A DNA stretch of 64,000 bases from Afipia sp050249215 (GCA_050249215.1 JBFWQX010000007.1:1-64000); one strand, 5' to 3'. Positions 42,804-52,344 are shown, counted from the first letter of the stretch. Numbers and translations are program-made. Notes: a model not told the origin generated them from the letters alone.

Positions 42804-44306
42804 ATGGATCAGCTTAGCGGAATGGATGCCTCTTTTCTGCATATGGAAACGCCTGAAACGCCGATGCATGTCGGCAGTTTGATGCTCATTGATCTGCCGG
42901 ATGGTTACGAAGGCGACTACTACGAGGACGTCAAGGCCATGTTGGCCAAGCGTATTCATCTTGCATCGGTCATGAGCCGGAAGCTGGCGCAAATGCCCTT
43001 TGAGCTCGCGGAGCCGGTATGGATCGACGATGACGATATTGACCTGGACTACCACGTGCGAAGCCTGACGCTTCGCCGCCCCGGCACAATGGCGCAGCTT
43101 GAAGTGCTGATTGCGCGGCTGCATTCGACACTGCTCGACCGGAGCCGCCCGCTCTGGGAGATTTATGTCATCGAAGGACTCGAGTCCGGGCAGGTCGCGC
43201 TTTACACCAAGGCGCATCATAGCGGTGTCGACGGCAAGGCCGGCGCCGAGCTCGCCAAGGTGCTGTACGATACGTCCCCCAAGATGCGTGACGTCCCACC
43301 GCCGCGGCGCAAGCGGTCGAGCGGGCAGTACCAACTCGGCATGACCGAATTGCTGCAAGCGGCGGCCAACAACGCGGCCCAGCAATACCGGAAGCTCGCG
43401 GAGCTTTTGCCGACGGCCGCAAAAGCCTTCAGCACGGCAGCCGGCGTCGTCGCAAGCCAGCGCACGACCAATGGCAGCCGGTCGCTCAATCTTGGATTGG
43501 CGCCAAAAACCATCTTCAACGATTCCATCACCAACCAGCGTTCCTACAGCACACTGTCGCTTCCGTTGGCGGACGTTAAGGCACTCGGAAAGCGGGTCGG
43601 CGGAACGGTCAATACGATTGTGATGGCGATGTGCAGTATCGCACTTCATCATTTCCTGAAGGAGCGTGGACTTCTTCCGAAGGAAGCGCTCATCGCGATG
43701 GTGCCGGTGAGCCTTCGGGCGGAAGGCGACAGCGCGATGAACAACCAGGTGTCGATGGTGCGGGTCGATCTTGCGACCGATGTCGACAGTCTTCCGGAAC
43801 GGTTCAAGGCGATCCATGCCTCATCGGAGGCGGCAAAAGCCGTTGTGAGGGAGCTGAAACCCGTGCTTGGTGTCGATGTGCCGATCACGGGCTCGCCATG
43901 GCTGATGACCGGTCTCGCCTCGCTGCTCGGCCGCTCGAACATGGCGAGCCGTTTGCCTGCGGTTGGCAATGTGCTGATTTCAAACGTTCCGGGTCCGCCG
44001 ATGCCGCTCTACGTCGCCGGTGGCCGGATGGTGCATTACTATCCGGTCTCGATCCCGTATCACGGCAGTGCGCTGAATATCACGGTGCAGAGCTACGCTG
44101 GGCTGCTCGATCTCGGGATTACCGCCTGCCGCCGTGTGCTGTCGCAGGATGAATCCCACGAACTCATCGCGCATCTGCGGACAGCGTTGCGGGAAATCGA
44201 GGCGCTGCCGGCGGTTTCGGAAGTATCCGGCGGAGAGGTCGCGGTGCTGGAGCTGAACGATGCGGGCAAGGCGTCTGCGAAGAAGAAGTCCGCGTCAGGT
44301 CAATAA
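42804..44306 (+). CDS. Wax ester synthase / acyl-CoA:diacylglycerol acyltransferase (WS/DGAT)
   Basis: A 500-residue acyltransferase from ATG 42804 (GGAGG upstream). It has the catalytic HHSGVDG (HHxxxDG) near residue 138, SRPLWEIYVIEGL, the NVPGPPMPLYVAG segment and the ALNITVQSY block near the C-terminus that includes the conserved Asn. WS/DGATs esterify an acyl-CoA with a fatty alcohol or diacylglycerol at the membrane, forming wax esters or triacylglycerol. They are well known in Acinetobacter and Mycobacterium and, as far as I know, less usual in rhizobia. The alcohol partner enzyme (fatty acyl-CoA reductase) is not beside it. Confidence 0.93.
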   Translation: MDQLSGMDASFLHMETPETPMHVGSLMLIDLPDGYEGDYYEDVKAMLAKRIHLASVMSRKLAQMPFELAEPVWIDDDDIDLDYHVRSLTLRRPGTMAQLEVLIARLHSTLLDRSRPLWEIYVIEGLESGQVALYTKAHHSGVDGKAGAELAKVLYDTSPKMRDVPPPRRKRSSGQYQLGMTELLQAAANNAAQQYRKLAELLPTAAKAFSTAAGVVASQRTTNGSRSLNLGLAPKTIFNDSITNQRSYSTLSLPLADVKALGKRVGGTVNTIVMAMCSIALHHFLKERGLLPKEALIAMVPVSLRAEGDSAMNNQVSMVRVDLATDVDSLPERFKAIHASSEAAKAVVRELKPVLGVDVPITGSPWLMTGLASLLGRSNMASRLPAVGNVLISNVPGPPMPLYVAGGRMVHYYPVSIPYHGSALNITVQSYAGLLDLGITACRRVLSQDESHELIAHLRTALREIEALPAVSEVSGGEVAVLELNDAGKASAKKKSASGQ

Positions 44307-44363
44307 AGCACGCTGCAATAGACTCGGACTGGCAGGAAGAAAAGATTTCCAAGGGAGGACAAA

Positions 44364-45698
44364 ATGGACCCATCACAGGCACGGCAAAGCGGACCTATCG
44401 TACAGAGCGCAGCGGATAAAGCGCTGTTTTCCAAAGTGAGCTGGCACCTGCTGCCGCTGCTGATCATCTGTTACATCATCTCATTCATCGACCGGATCAA
44501 TATCGGCTTCGCCCAGCTTCAGATGAAGCAGACCCTCACGTTTAGCGACGAGGCCTATGCGTTCGGAGCCGGCATCTTCTTTCTCGGATACTTTCTCTTT
44601 GAAGTCCCCAGCAACCTGATGCTGGAGAAGATCGGCGCGCGAAAAACCCTGCTGCGCATCATGTTCTGCTGGGGCATCGTCGCATCGGCGATGATGTATG
44701 TGCAGACGCCGACACAGTTCTATATTCTGCGTTTCCTCCTCGGTGCGTTCGAGGCAGGCTTCTTTCCCGGGATCATCCTCTACCTGACGTTCTGGTATCC
44801 ATCCGCTCGCCGCGGCCAGATCATCGCGGTTTTCATGACAGGAACCGCGATAGCCTACCTGCTCGCAGGGCCGTCCTCCGGTGCAATCATGAAGTACATG
44901 GATGGATTCCTCGGTCATCACGGCTGGCAGTGGCTGTTCGTGGTGCAGGGGCTGCCGGCCTCGTTTCTCGGAATTATCGCCTACTTCTATCTGAAGGATA
45001 AGCCGGAGGATGCAAGCTGGCTGACGGCCTCGGAGAAGACGGCGCTCCGCAGCCATCTCGATAACGACAAGCAGTGCGTCGAATCCGCATCGCACGGATC
45101 TCTGGGAGCGCTGCTGCGTGACCCGAAGGTCTATACCCTGTCGCTGATTTATGCGGTGTTCCTCGGTGCCACCTATGCGATGCTGTTCTGGACTCCGACC
45201 TTGATCAAGTCCTGGGGTATCAGCGATCTGTTCTGGATCGGCATGGCGTCATCGCTACCAGCGGTGTTCGGCATTGTCGGCATGGTGCTGGTTGGCCGCA
45301 GTTCGGACAAGCAGCGTGAACGGCGCTGGCACTTCATGTTTACCACTGCGATTGCCGCGGCGGGCGTGCTGACGACGGTCGTGACCCAGGGCAGCCTGAT
45401 CGGATCGCTTGCCGGTCTCTGCCTGGTCGGCATTGGTCAGTCCGCCATGACGCCGATCTTCTTCGCGGCAGTCAGTGAATATGTGCCGAAGAAGACCGCG
45501 GCAGGCGGTATCGCGCTGATCAGCAGTCTTGGCAATCTCGGGCCGTTCGTGACGCCGTCGATCATCGCGTCGATCAACAAAGCGACGGGAACGCCGGTGG
45601 CAAGCATGATCCTCGTTGCGGTCTTGTGGATAACGGCGGGCCTGATGCTGACGTTCATTCTCCGTCCGGCACCGGCTTCCCGGTTGGCGATGGCCTGA
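44364..45698 (+). CDS. MFS transporter, anion:cation symporter (ACS) family
   Basis: A 444-residue twelve-helix transporter with GGGAGGACAAA before the ATG. The motif FIDRINIGFAQLQM in helix 1 and SNLMLEKIGARKTLLRIM after helix 2 are typical of the tartrate/4-hydroxyphenylacetate/phthalate carriers. The central loop contains the LKDKPEDASWLT segment seen in that family. It imports an organic or aromatic acid with protons; the substrate is not determinable. It follows the WS/DGAT gene by 57 bases. Confidence 0.9.
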   Translation: MDPSQARQSGPIVQSAADKALFSKVSWHLLPLLIICYIISFIDRINIGFAQLQMKQTLTFSDEAYAFGAGIFFLGYFLFEVPSNLMLEKIGARKTLLRIMFCWGIVASAMMYVQTPTQFYILRFLLGAFEAGFFPGIILYLTFWYPSARRGQIIAVFMTGTAIAYLLAGPSSGAIMKYMDGFLGHHGWQWLFVVQGLPASFLGIIAYFYLKDKPEDASWLTASEKTALRSHLDNDKQCVESASHGSLGALLRDPKVYTLSLIYAVFLGATYAMLFWTPTLIKSWGISDLFWIGMASSLPAVFGIVGMVLVGRSSDKQRERRWHFMFTTAIAAAGVLTTVVTQGSLIGSLAGLCLVGIGQSAMTPIFFAAVSEYVPKKTAAGGIALISSLGNLGPFVTPSIIASINKATGTPVASMILVAVLWITAGLMLTFILRPAPASRLAMA

Positions 45699-45712
45699 TG
45701 ACAAGACTTTGT

Positions 45713-45742
45713 CGGGACATCCGGCGCGGGCCGGATGTCCCG
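45713..45742 (+). terminator. Strong stem-loop after the MFS gene
   Basis: CGGGACATCCGG (45713-45724) pairs perfectly with CCGGATGTCCCG (45731-45742) over a 6-base loop, a 12-bp stem. No T tract follows, so it may stabilise the 3' end of the transporter message rather than terminate on its own. Confidence 0.5.
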
Positions 45743-45792
45743 GCAGAAGCCGACAGACGGGCGTCCTGGATGCGAGATGATCGGAGGAGCCA

Positions 45793-46356
45793 TTGCATCT
45801 GGGGATCACAACGCGAGAACTCATTCCGGAGGAGCGTTCGCGGCTCCTCGCTCATCTGCTGGCTCTTGATGCGGAAGATCGCCGCCTGAGATTTGGACAG
45901 GTTCTCTCCGACGACGGTATACGCCAATACACCGACAGCATTGATCTCTCGCGTGATGCCGTATTCGTCTCGACCGACGACGAACTTGTGATTGTGGGAG
46001 CGGCTCATCTCGCCCGCGAGGAGGATCATGCTCAATTGGGGGTATCCGTTCTGGCGAAAAGCCGCGGACAGGGGATTGGCGAGGCGTTGCTTGAACGGTG
46101 TGCATCGCGGACCCGTATCTGGGGTGTGCGTGTTCTGTTCATGAACTGTCTTGTCGAGAATGCTCCGATGATGCACCTCGCCCGGAAGCAGGGTTTGAGG
46201 ATCGTGTCTTCGGGCGCCGAGGCAGAGGCCTTCGTGCGATTGCCTCGCGCCGATCTTGCGAGTGTCGCGGCGGAAGTTACTGCCGAGCACGTCGGTCTGT
46301 TTGACCATGCATTGAAGTCGGGATGGCTGGCCTTGCAAGGACGTCGGCCAGGGTAA
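45793..46356 (+). CDS. GNAT-family N-acetyltransferase
   Basis: A 187-residue protein from TTG 45793, with CGGAGGAGCCA upstream. The acetyl-CoA-binding loop is LAKSRGQGIGEALLERCASR (Q/RxxGxG/A), with LGVSVL as strand 4 and the helix ENAPMMHLARKQGLRI after it. The N-terminal RLRFGQVLSDDGIRQYTDSI is typical of the PatZ-like GNAT domain that often acetylates proteins, such as acyl-CoA synthetases. With a ligase at 40996, acetylation of that enzyme is a possible function, though nothing in the sequence proves it. Confidence 0.85.
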   Translation: MHLGITTRELIPEERSRLLAHLLALDAEDRRLRFGQVLSDDGIRQYTDSIDLSRDAVFVSTDDELVIVGAAHLAREEDHAQLGVSVLAKSRGQGIGEALLERCASRTRIWGVRVLFMNCLVENAPMMHLARKQGLRIVSSGAEAEAFVRLPRADLASVAAEVTAEHVGLFDHALKSGWLALQGRRPG

Positions 46357-46404
46357 GCGGTAGAATTTCGACCATCAGTGCAATGGCAGTTTGGGGAGGG
46401 GACA

Positions 46405-47016
46405 GTGAGGATTGTTTTGTTGGGCCCGCCGGGAGCGGGAAAAGGCACGCAGGCGGAAAGCATCGTTAAAAAGTACGGCGTACTGCATCTGTCAACTGGC
46501 GACATGTTGCGCGCGGCGGCACAGGCGGATACGGAGATCGGGCGGAAGATCAGGCAGACCATGGCAAGCGGCGCGCTGGTGTCGGACCAGCTCGTCATCG
46601 CCGCCGTTGTCGAGCGAATTTCCCAGGATGATGCCAGGAAAGGCTTTATTCTCGACGGCTTTCCGCGAACCGTATCGCAGGCCGTCACGTTCGACGATGT
46701 CCTTCACACGGAGCATCTGGAACTCGATCATGTCGTCGAATTGCAGGTCGACGAGAAGGTCCTGCTCGGCCGTATTCTGATCAGAGTGAACGAGGCGAAG
46801 GAACGTGGCATCGCGCAGCGCGCGGATGACAACCACGACTCGTTGAAGGTTCGACTTGATGCATATCGCGCGCAGACGGCACCGGTGATTGATTACTACC
46901 GTGCGCGAGGTGTTCTGAAGAGCGTCGATGGATTGCAGCCAATTGAGCGTGTGACAGCGGATATATTCAAAGCGATTGATACCGCAGCCTCGCCGAAAGT
47001 TGCAATGCGCAGATAG
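46405..47016 (+). CDS. adk: Adenylate kinase, short-lid type
   Basis: A 203-residue kinase from GTG 46405, preceded by GGGGAGGGG. P-loop LLGPPGAGKGTQ, the LSTGDMLRAAAQ AMP site, ILDGFPRTVSQA and the short LID ERGIAQRADDN are all in place. It converts ATP and AMP to two ADP. Alphaproteobacterial adk genes usually sit in the ribosomal secY operon; this one is among lipid genes and could be a second copy. A local role recycling AMP made by acyl-CoA ligases is attractive but inferred. Confidence 0.9.
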   Translation: MRIVLLGPPGAGKGTQAESIVKKYGVLHLSTGDMLRAAAQADTEIGRKIRQTMASGALVSDQLVIAAVVERISQDDARKGFILDGFPRTVSQAVTFDDVLHTEHLELDHVVELQVDEKVLLGRILIRVNEAKERGIAQRADDNHDSLKVRLDAYRAQTAPVIDYYRARGVLKSVDGLQPIERVTADIFKAIDTAASPKVAMRR

Positions 47017-47105
47017 GAAGATCAGTCGTGTTCGCAGTCCAGCGAGGCGATTATTGAGGCAGCGTCGCTGACAGTGGGTTGGTAGAGACTGGAAAAGGAT
47101 CGCCC

Positions 47106-47900
47106 ATGACTACAGAAAAGAATCGCGGCCAGTGTGCGCTTGTAACCGGCGCATCGGGTGGTATCGGCCTGGAATTTGCGCGCGTACTGGCCGCTAACGG
47201 TTTCGATCTGGTTCTGCTGGCACGAAGCGCGGCGAAACTTCAGGAAATCGCCAATGAACTGAAAGCCAATCATGGCAGCAAGGTTACGGTCCTTCCTGCA
47301 GATCTGAGCGATCCCGGCGCGCCGCAAGCTGTATTCAATACTTTGGCAGATTCCGGAATTCAGATTGATCTACTGGTAAACAATGCGGGTCTTCTGTTTG
47401 AGGATCGCTTCAATATCATCAGTTTCGACAACACCATGCAACTGCTGCGGGTCAACATCGAAGCGACCACCGCGATGACCCATCTTTTTCTCCCGCCCAT
47501 GCTGGAGCGGAACAGCGGCAGGATCCTGAATGTTGCGTCGATAGCTGCATTTGTACCTGTACCGAATCTGGCGGTTTATGCAGCATCCAAGGCCTACGTC
47601 CTGTCATTCGGAGAAGCGCTGTCCCAGGAGTTGAGCGGCAGCAAGGTGACGTTGACGACTCTGTGCCCCGGAGTAACCGAGACCGCCATGGTTCACGGGA
47701 CCAATCTCACAAGCGTTCCAAAAATGATGATTATGGACGCCAAGACCGTGGCTCTGGAGGGATACCGCGCCTGCATGTCCGGGAAGCCCGTTCATGTCGC
47801 GGGCATCGCCAATGAACTGGCGGTTCAATGGATCAAATATCAGCCGAGCTGGCTGATGCGTGCGGTCGGCGGTTTTCTAAGCAGGAACCGGACTTCCTGA
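47106..47900 (+). CDS. SDR-family oxidoreductase, membrane-associated type
   Basis: A 264-residue SDR from ATG 47106, following GAAAAGGATCGCCC. VTGASGGIGLEFARVL, LVNNAGLLFEDRF, the serine in NVASIAAFVPVPN and YAASKAYVLSFGEALSQEL are intact. The arrangement and the conserved LCPGVTETAM segment match the DltE/YqjQ type, with a C-terminal hydrophobic/basic extension (WLMRAVGGFLSRNRTS) that may touch the membrane. It could reduce a fatty aldehyde or ketone. It converges on the response regulator gene 15 bases away. Confidence 0.88.
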   Translation: MTTEKNRGQCALVTGASGGIGLEFARVLAANGFDLVLLARSAAKLQEIANELKANHGSKVTVLPADLSDPGAPQAVFNTLADSGIQIDLLVNNAGLLFEDRFNIISFDNTMQLLRVNIEATTAMTHLFLPPMLERNSGRILNVASIAAFVPVPNLAVYAASKAYVLSFGEALSQELSGSKVTLTTLCPGVTETAMVHGTNLTSVPKMMIMDAKTVALEGYRACMSGKPVHVAGIANELAVQWIKYQPSWLMRAVGGFLSRNRTS

Positions 47901-47915
47901 AGACAGCGTCGCGTC

Positions 47916-48833
47916 TCAGGAATGTCGTTGGCTGGCATTGGCTGCCACGGCGGCGGCAGCGGTGCGATTCTCAACGCCAAGTTTCGCGTAAATCTGCTCG
48001 AGATGCTTGTCCACGGTGCGCGGACTTAGTTCAAGTATCTGTGCAATGTCGCGATTTGTCTTTCCTTTACTCAGCCAGGAGAGGACTTCGCCTTCGCGGC
48101 TGGTCAGCCCCAGTTCCTTGCTGAATTCGGCCGGTGAATCGGAACTGGTTTCCCGGGTCAGTCTGAGGAGAAACTGGTCCGCATTCAGTCGGCCCATGTA
48201 CTGAAGGCGATGCTTGCTGTCTCCAAAGGGTGTCGACGGGGGTGACTTTGGCGCGGCCCCGCCTTGCTGCATTCGCTCGAGCCAGGCAAGCCAGGACTCG
48301 GGCAATTCAGGGGCATCATTGCCGGATTCGCTCCGCACCAGAAGTTTCTGTGCCTGCGGTGTCGCCCAGATCATTCGTCCCCGGTGATCGACCGCGAAAA
48401 GGATGCGCCCGGAGACATCGAGCGCGGCGCGCGCGCTCTGGGTGAGGCGCGCATTGGCAAGATGCACCTTGATGCGGGCAAGCATCTCCGCGATTACGAT
48501 GGGCTTTGTGACATAATCCACGCCCCCAACTTCAAGGCCGCGCACGATGTGTTCGGTTTCAGCGAGGCCGGTCATGAAGATCACCGGAACGTCGGTGAGG
48601 CCGGGCAGGCGCTTGAGCCGCCGGCAGGTTTCAAAGCCGTCGATTCCTGGCATGACGGCATCCAGAAGAATGATGTCAGGCAGGATTTGCTCGACAACGC
48701 GCATCGCCGAGGCGCCGTCGAGCGCCACCATGACGGTCATGCCGACGCCATCCAGCGCATCCGTCAGCATCCGCAACGTTTCGGGGGAATCGTCCACGAT
48801 CAGAACGGTGTCGCGCTTTTTCTCAATGGTCAT
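47916..48833 (-). CDS. Response regulator with LuxR-type HTH output
   Basis: A 305-residue two-component regulator. The receiver (residues 8-125) has the acidic pair VDDS and phospho-acceptor Asp near residue 58 in LLDAVMPGIDGFE, with Lys in YVTKPI. A PAS-like linker follows (residues ~138-175; SGRILFAVDHRGRMIWATP). The C-terminal LuxR helix-turn-helix is LTSREGEVLSWLSKGKTNRDI with LSPRTVDKHLEQIYAKLGVE. The start overlaps the end of the kinase by 11 bases, so the two are translated together and surely form a pair. Confidence 0.94.
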   Translation of the reverse strand: MTIEKKRDTVLIVDDSPETLRMLTDALDGVGMTVMVALDGASAMRVVEQILPDIILLDAVMPGIDGFETCRRLKRLPGLTDVPVIFMTGLAETEHIVRGLEVGGVDYVTKPIVIAEMLARIKVHLANARLTQSARAALDVSGRILFAVDHRGRMIWATPQAQKLLVRSESGNDAPELPESWLAWLERMQQGGAAPKSPPSTPFGDSKHRLQYMGRLNADQFLLRLTRETSSDSPAEFSKELGLTSREGEVLSWLSKGKTNRDIAQILELSPRTVDKHLEQIYAKLGVENRTAAAAVAANASQRHS

Positions 48834-51800
48834 GACGCTGCACGGTTTTCAGGGTTGCCATGTACTGGCCAAGGTCGAACTGCTCGATCAGGGACCGCAT
48901 CCGGGCGACGAATGCCGCGTGTTCGGGATGATCCTGATTGATCTGGTCGAGTTTGGTGTGAATGGCCGTCACGTATCCGATCTGCCCAAGATTGATAAGC
49001 TCATCGACGTATTCGACGGGCGGGGCGAGGTCGTCCTTGACGCTCCAGACCGCGGTTGGAGCGTCGTCCGGCTCATACCGCCATTCGATTTTCAGCAACT
49101 GTCCGACAAGCTCCAGCAATCGCGGAACGTCAATTGGCTTCATCAGGTATCCGTCGTGAAACGGTTGCGCGAGTGGTGCCCCGTGCGCCTCCAGTGCGCT
49201 CGCCGACACCATCAGAATACGGGCGTGATGATGCCCCATTGTGCGCAATGTCTCGGCGACGGTCCAGCCGTCGATGCCGGTCATGGAGATATCGAGGAGA
49301 AAGAGGTCGGGCTGGCAGTGTTGTGCGAGGTTCAGGCACGATTCGCCGTCATGGGCGCTGAGAATGATGAATCCGAGCGGGGTCAGAATTTCTCGCAGCA
49401 GGTCACGCTGCGTCGGATCGTCGTCGGTGACCAGAATGGTGCGGCGCGGACCGTGATAGCCGAAGATCGGCGCGTTGATGGCTTTCAGGCGGGTTGGATT
49501 GGTGACTTCAGACAGCAGCATCTTCACATAGAAGGTGCTGCCCTTGTCCACCACGCTGGTGACACGAATATCGCCGCCCATAACGCCGGCCAGAAGTTTG
49601 CTGATGGTCAATCCAAGTCCGGTTCCGGTCTGGGGCTGTGCGACCCCCAGTGCGCCGCGCTCGAAAGGTGCGAAAATGCGCTCCAGGTCATCCGCATGAA
49701 TTCCGGGGCCGGTGTCGCGCACCTCGAACTCTGCGACAGGACTGCGGTAATGGACGATGAAGTGAACGCTGCCCGTTTGGGTGAACTTGATGGCGTTCGA
49801 CAGCAGGTTGATCAGAATCTGGCGCAGACGCTTCTCATCGGCATAGACCACCGGCGGCAAGGTTTCCGGCCGCTGGAACACAAACTCGATATTTTTTGCC
49901 GCGGCCTGAAGACGGAACATGCCGACGAGCTGATCAAGAAAGGCGTGCAGACGGACTTCGTCGCGGGACAGATGCAATCGTCCAGCCTCGATTTTCGAGA
50001 TGTCCAGAAGGCCGTCGATCAGGCCGGACAGATGGTCCGCGCTGCGGCGAACGACGCGAATTTGGTCGCGCGGTTTCGGCTGGATGGTGTCATCCTGCTC
50101 CAGGAGCTGGGCATATCCGCTGATCGCGTTTAGCGGTGAGCGCAGTTCGTGACTGAGGCCAACCACATAGCGGCTTTTGGCGAGGTTGGCGGATTCCGCG
50201 ACCTCTTTTGCGCGCTGAAGCTCCAGGTCCGTCTTCCGATGGGCGTCGATTTCCTGCATTAGCAAAGTTGTCTGCCGCCGGGTTTCCGCTTCCGCGGCCT
50301 GCCGGCTTTGTCTGGCGAGGACAAACAGCCAGGCGACGACACCGATGATGATGGTCAAGGCAAAAAACACCTTCCACAGCACATCGGAGAGCTGGATCTG
50401 GTCGAATCGTATGGCGTTGGCGGTCTGCAGGTAGATTAGGCCCAGCGTCAGGCCGACAAGCCCGGCGGCTGCGGCAAAGACACCGAGATAGTGGCCGAGT
50501 TGAGAGTTGATGCGGGCGTAGATGGCCTGTGGCAGAAGCCGTCCGAGAGTTTCCGAAAGCTGCGCCTGCACACGCGCATGCGGCTTGCAGAGATCATGGC
50601 AGCGTGCATCCAGTGAGCAGCAGAGCGAGCAGATCGGTCCGGCGTAGGCGGGGCAGGAGGCCATGTCCTCCGGCTCGAACGCATGTTCACAGATACAGCA
50701 TTTGATGGCTTCGGCGGATTGCCAGCTTCGTTTCGGTTTGCGCGCGATGTAGTATTTTCCGCCGGTCGCGTAGGCGATGAGCGGGGCTGCGACGAACGCC
50801 GTGGTGAGCGCCACAAATGGGGCCAACGCCTTGGCGGTGGGGCCGAAGAATCCATAGAATGCGCTGATCGAGACGATTGTCGCGATCGTCATGGCCCCCA
50901 CGCCGACGGGATTGATGTCGTAGAGATGCGCGCGCTTGAACTCCATGTGCGGCGGACGCAGCCCCAGTGGTTTGTTGATGATCAAATCCGCCACAAGCGC
51001 GCCGACCCACGCAATCGCGACGTTCGAGTAAAGCGCCAGGGTCTGCTCGAGCGCCTTGTAGACGCCTATCTCCATCAGCAGCAACGCCACAAGAACATTG
51101 AACACCAGCCAGACGACGCGGCCCGGATGGCTGTGTGTTAGCCGCGAAAAGAAGTTCGACCACGCGATGGAGCCGGCATAGGCATTAGTGACGTTGATCT
51201 TGAGCTGTGAGAGAATGACGAACGTGCCTGTCAGCGCCAAGGCGAGATCGGGCTGCGACAGCACGTAGCGGAACGCCTCCAGATACATGTGAGAGGGCTC
51301 GGCGGCGTATTCCGCGACGACGCCGTGCTTGAGCGCGAAGAACGCGAGGAATGAGCCGGCCAGCAGCTTGATTGCGCCGGGCACGATCCAGCCCGGTCCG
51401 GCGCTGATCATGGCGAACCACCAGGCGCGCTTAGATGTGCGCCGATCGCGCGGCAAAAAGCGCAGGAAGTCCACCTGTTCGCCGATCTGCGCCACCAGCG
51501 AGAATACGACGGAGGCGGCGGTGCCGAACAACAGCAAATCCAGTTGCCCGGACGGGCTGCCATGTTCTCCCGGAAATGCGCGCCATTCGGCGAACGAGCC
51601 GGGGCTCTTGATCGCGATCGCAGCGAAGGGAAGAATGTGGAGGAATATCCAGAACGGCTGCGTCCAAAGCTGGAAGCGGCTGATGAGCGTGATTCCGTGT
51701 GTCACCAGCGGGATGATGACCACCGCGCTGACCAGATACCCGATGGGGCGAGGCAGGCCAAAACAGAGTTCCAGCGCCATTGCCAGAATGACGGCTTCGA

Positions 51801-52194
51801 TTGCGAAGAAAATGAAGGTGAAGGATGCGTAGATCAGCGATGTGACCGTTGATCCGATGTAGCCGAAGCCGGCGCCGCGGGTCAGCAGATCAATATCTAC
51901 GCCGTATCTGGCTGCATAATAGGCAATCGGCAGTCCGCAGCAGAAAATGACCGCACTGACCACGAGAATGGCGGCAGTCGCATTGGTCACGCCGTAGTTG
52001 AGCGTGATGGTTCCGCCGATGGCCTCAAGGGCAAGGAAAGAGATCGCGCCCAGTGCCGTGTTCGCCACGCGGGCCGCAGACCAGCGCCGCGCACTCTTGG
52101 CTGTGAAGCGGAGCGCGTAGTCCTCAAGCGTCTGGTTGGCAACCCATTGATTATACTGGCGCCTGACACGGTCTATGCGCTGCCGCCCGACCAA
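48823..52194 (-). CDS. NCS1 permease-histidine kinase-receiver fusion sensor
   Basis: A giant protein of about 1,123 residues. Residues about 20-490 are a complete NCS1 nucleobase/hydantoin/allantoin-type permease (FTAKSARRWSAARVANTALG, AYYAARYGVDIDLLTRGAGF, about twelve membrane helices). Residues about 498-540 hold a cysteine cluster (CCICEHAFEPEDMASC, PICSLCCSLDARCHDLCKP). Two more membrane helices (about 550-625) and a coiled coil lead to a kinase: phospho-His near residue 681 in GLSHELRSPLNAISGY, ATP-site blocks NLLSNAIKFTQ, DTGPGIHADD and GTGLGLTISKLLAG. The receiver has Asp near residue 968 (LFLLDISMTGIDGW), then a helical tail. TTG 52194 has GAGGAG upstream; the longer frame has no ribosome site. 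It is divergent from urtA. Confidence 0.92.
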   Translation of the reverse strand: MVGRQRIDRVRRQYNQWVANQTLEDYALRFTAKSARRWSAARVANTALGAISFLALEAIGGTITLNYGVTNATAAILVVSAVIFCCGLPIAYYAARYGVDIDLLTRGAGFGYIGSTVTSLIYASFTFIFFAIEAVILAMALELCFGLPRPIGYLVSAVVIIPLVTHGITLISRFQLWTQPFWIFLHILPFAAIAIKSPGSFAEWRAFPGEHGSPSGQLDLLLFGTAASVVFSLVAQIGEQVDFLRFLPRDRRTSKRAWWFAMISAGPGWIVPGAIKLLAGSFLAFFALKHGVVAEYAAEPSHMYLEAFRYVLSQPDLALALTGTFVILSQLKINVTNAYAGSIAWSNFFSRLTHSHPGRVVWLVFNVLVALLLMEIGVYKALEQTLALYSNVAIAWVGALVADLIINKPLGLRPPHMEFKRAHLYDINPVGVGAMTIATIVSISAFYGFFGPTAKALAPFVALTTAFVAAPLIAYATGGKYYIARKPKRSWQSAEAIKCCICEHAFEPEDMASCPAYAGPICSLCCSLDARCHDLCKPHARVQAQLSETLGRLLPQAIYARINSQLGHYLGVFAAAAGLVGLTLGLIYLQTANAIRFDQIQLSDVLWKVFFALTIIIGVVAWLFVLARQSRQAAEAETRRQTTLLMQEIDAHRKTDLELQRAKEVAESANLAKSRYVVGLSHELRSPLNAISGYAQLLEQDDTIQPKPRDQIRVVRRSADHLSGLIDGLLDISKIEAGRLHLSRDEVRLHAFLDQLVGMFRLQAAAKNIEFVFQRPETLPPVVYADEKRLRQILINLLSNAIKFTQTGSVHFIVHYRSPVAEFEVRDTGPGIHADDLERIFAPFERGALGVAQPQTGTGLGLTISKLLAGVMGGDIRVTSVVDKGSTFYVKMLLSEVTNPTRLKAINAPIFGYHGPRRTILVTDDDPTQRDLLREILTPLGFIILSAHDGESCLNLAQHCQPDLFLLDISMTGIDGWTVAETLRTMGHHHARILMVSASALEAHGAPLAQPFHDGYLMKPIDVPRLLELVGQLLKIEWRYEPDDAPTAVWSVKDDLAPPVEYVDELINLGQIGYVTAIHTKLDQINQDHPEHAAFVARMRSLIEQFDLGQYMATLKTVQRHDH

Positions 52195-52254
52195 CCTGTT
52201 CTCCTCATGGTCCACATCGCCCGCTGAAAAATCTACGTCGCGCTTTTGCGGTGC

Positions 52255-52278
52255 CGTATGCGCGATTTCACGTATGCG
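52255..52278 (+). promoter_or_regulatory. Direct repeat in the kinase/urtA divergent promoter
   Basis: CGTATGCG occurs at 52255-52262 and again at 52271-52278, 16 bases start to start, within the 150-base interval between the sensor kinase and urtA. It could be a binding site for the LuxR-type response regulator, though no family consensus supports this specifically. Confidence 0.35.
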
Positions 52279-52344
52279 TGCGATGCACAATCCGGGCCAT
52301 CGTTCCCCTATCGAAGCGTTGTTCAGCCAACACAAGGGGCGGTC

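Noticed and set aside
48547..50133. A 528-codon plus-strand open frame
   Set aside because: It is antisense to the kinase and response regulator genes, whose domains are unmistakable; no family pattern appears in the antisense product.
52195..52344. A sigma-54 promoter (GG-N10-GC) before urtA
   Set aside because: Urt genes are often under NtrC control, so I looked for TGGCAC-N5-TTGC on both strands of this interval and found no convincing match.
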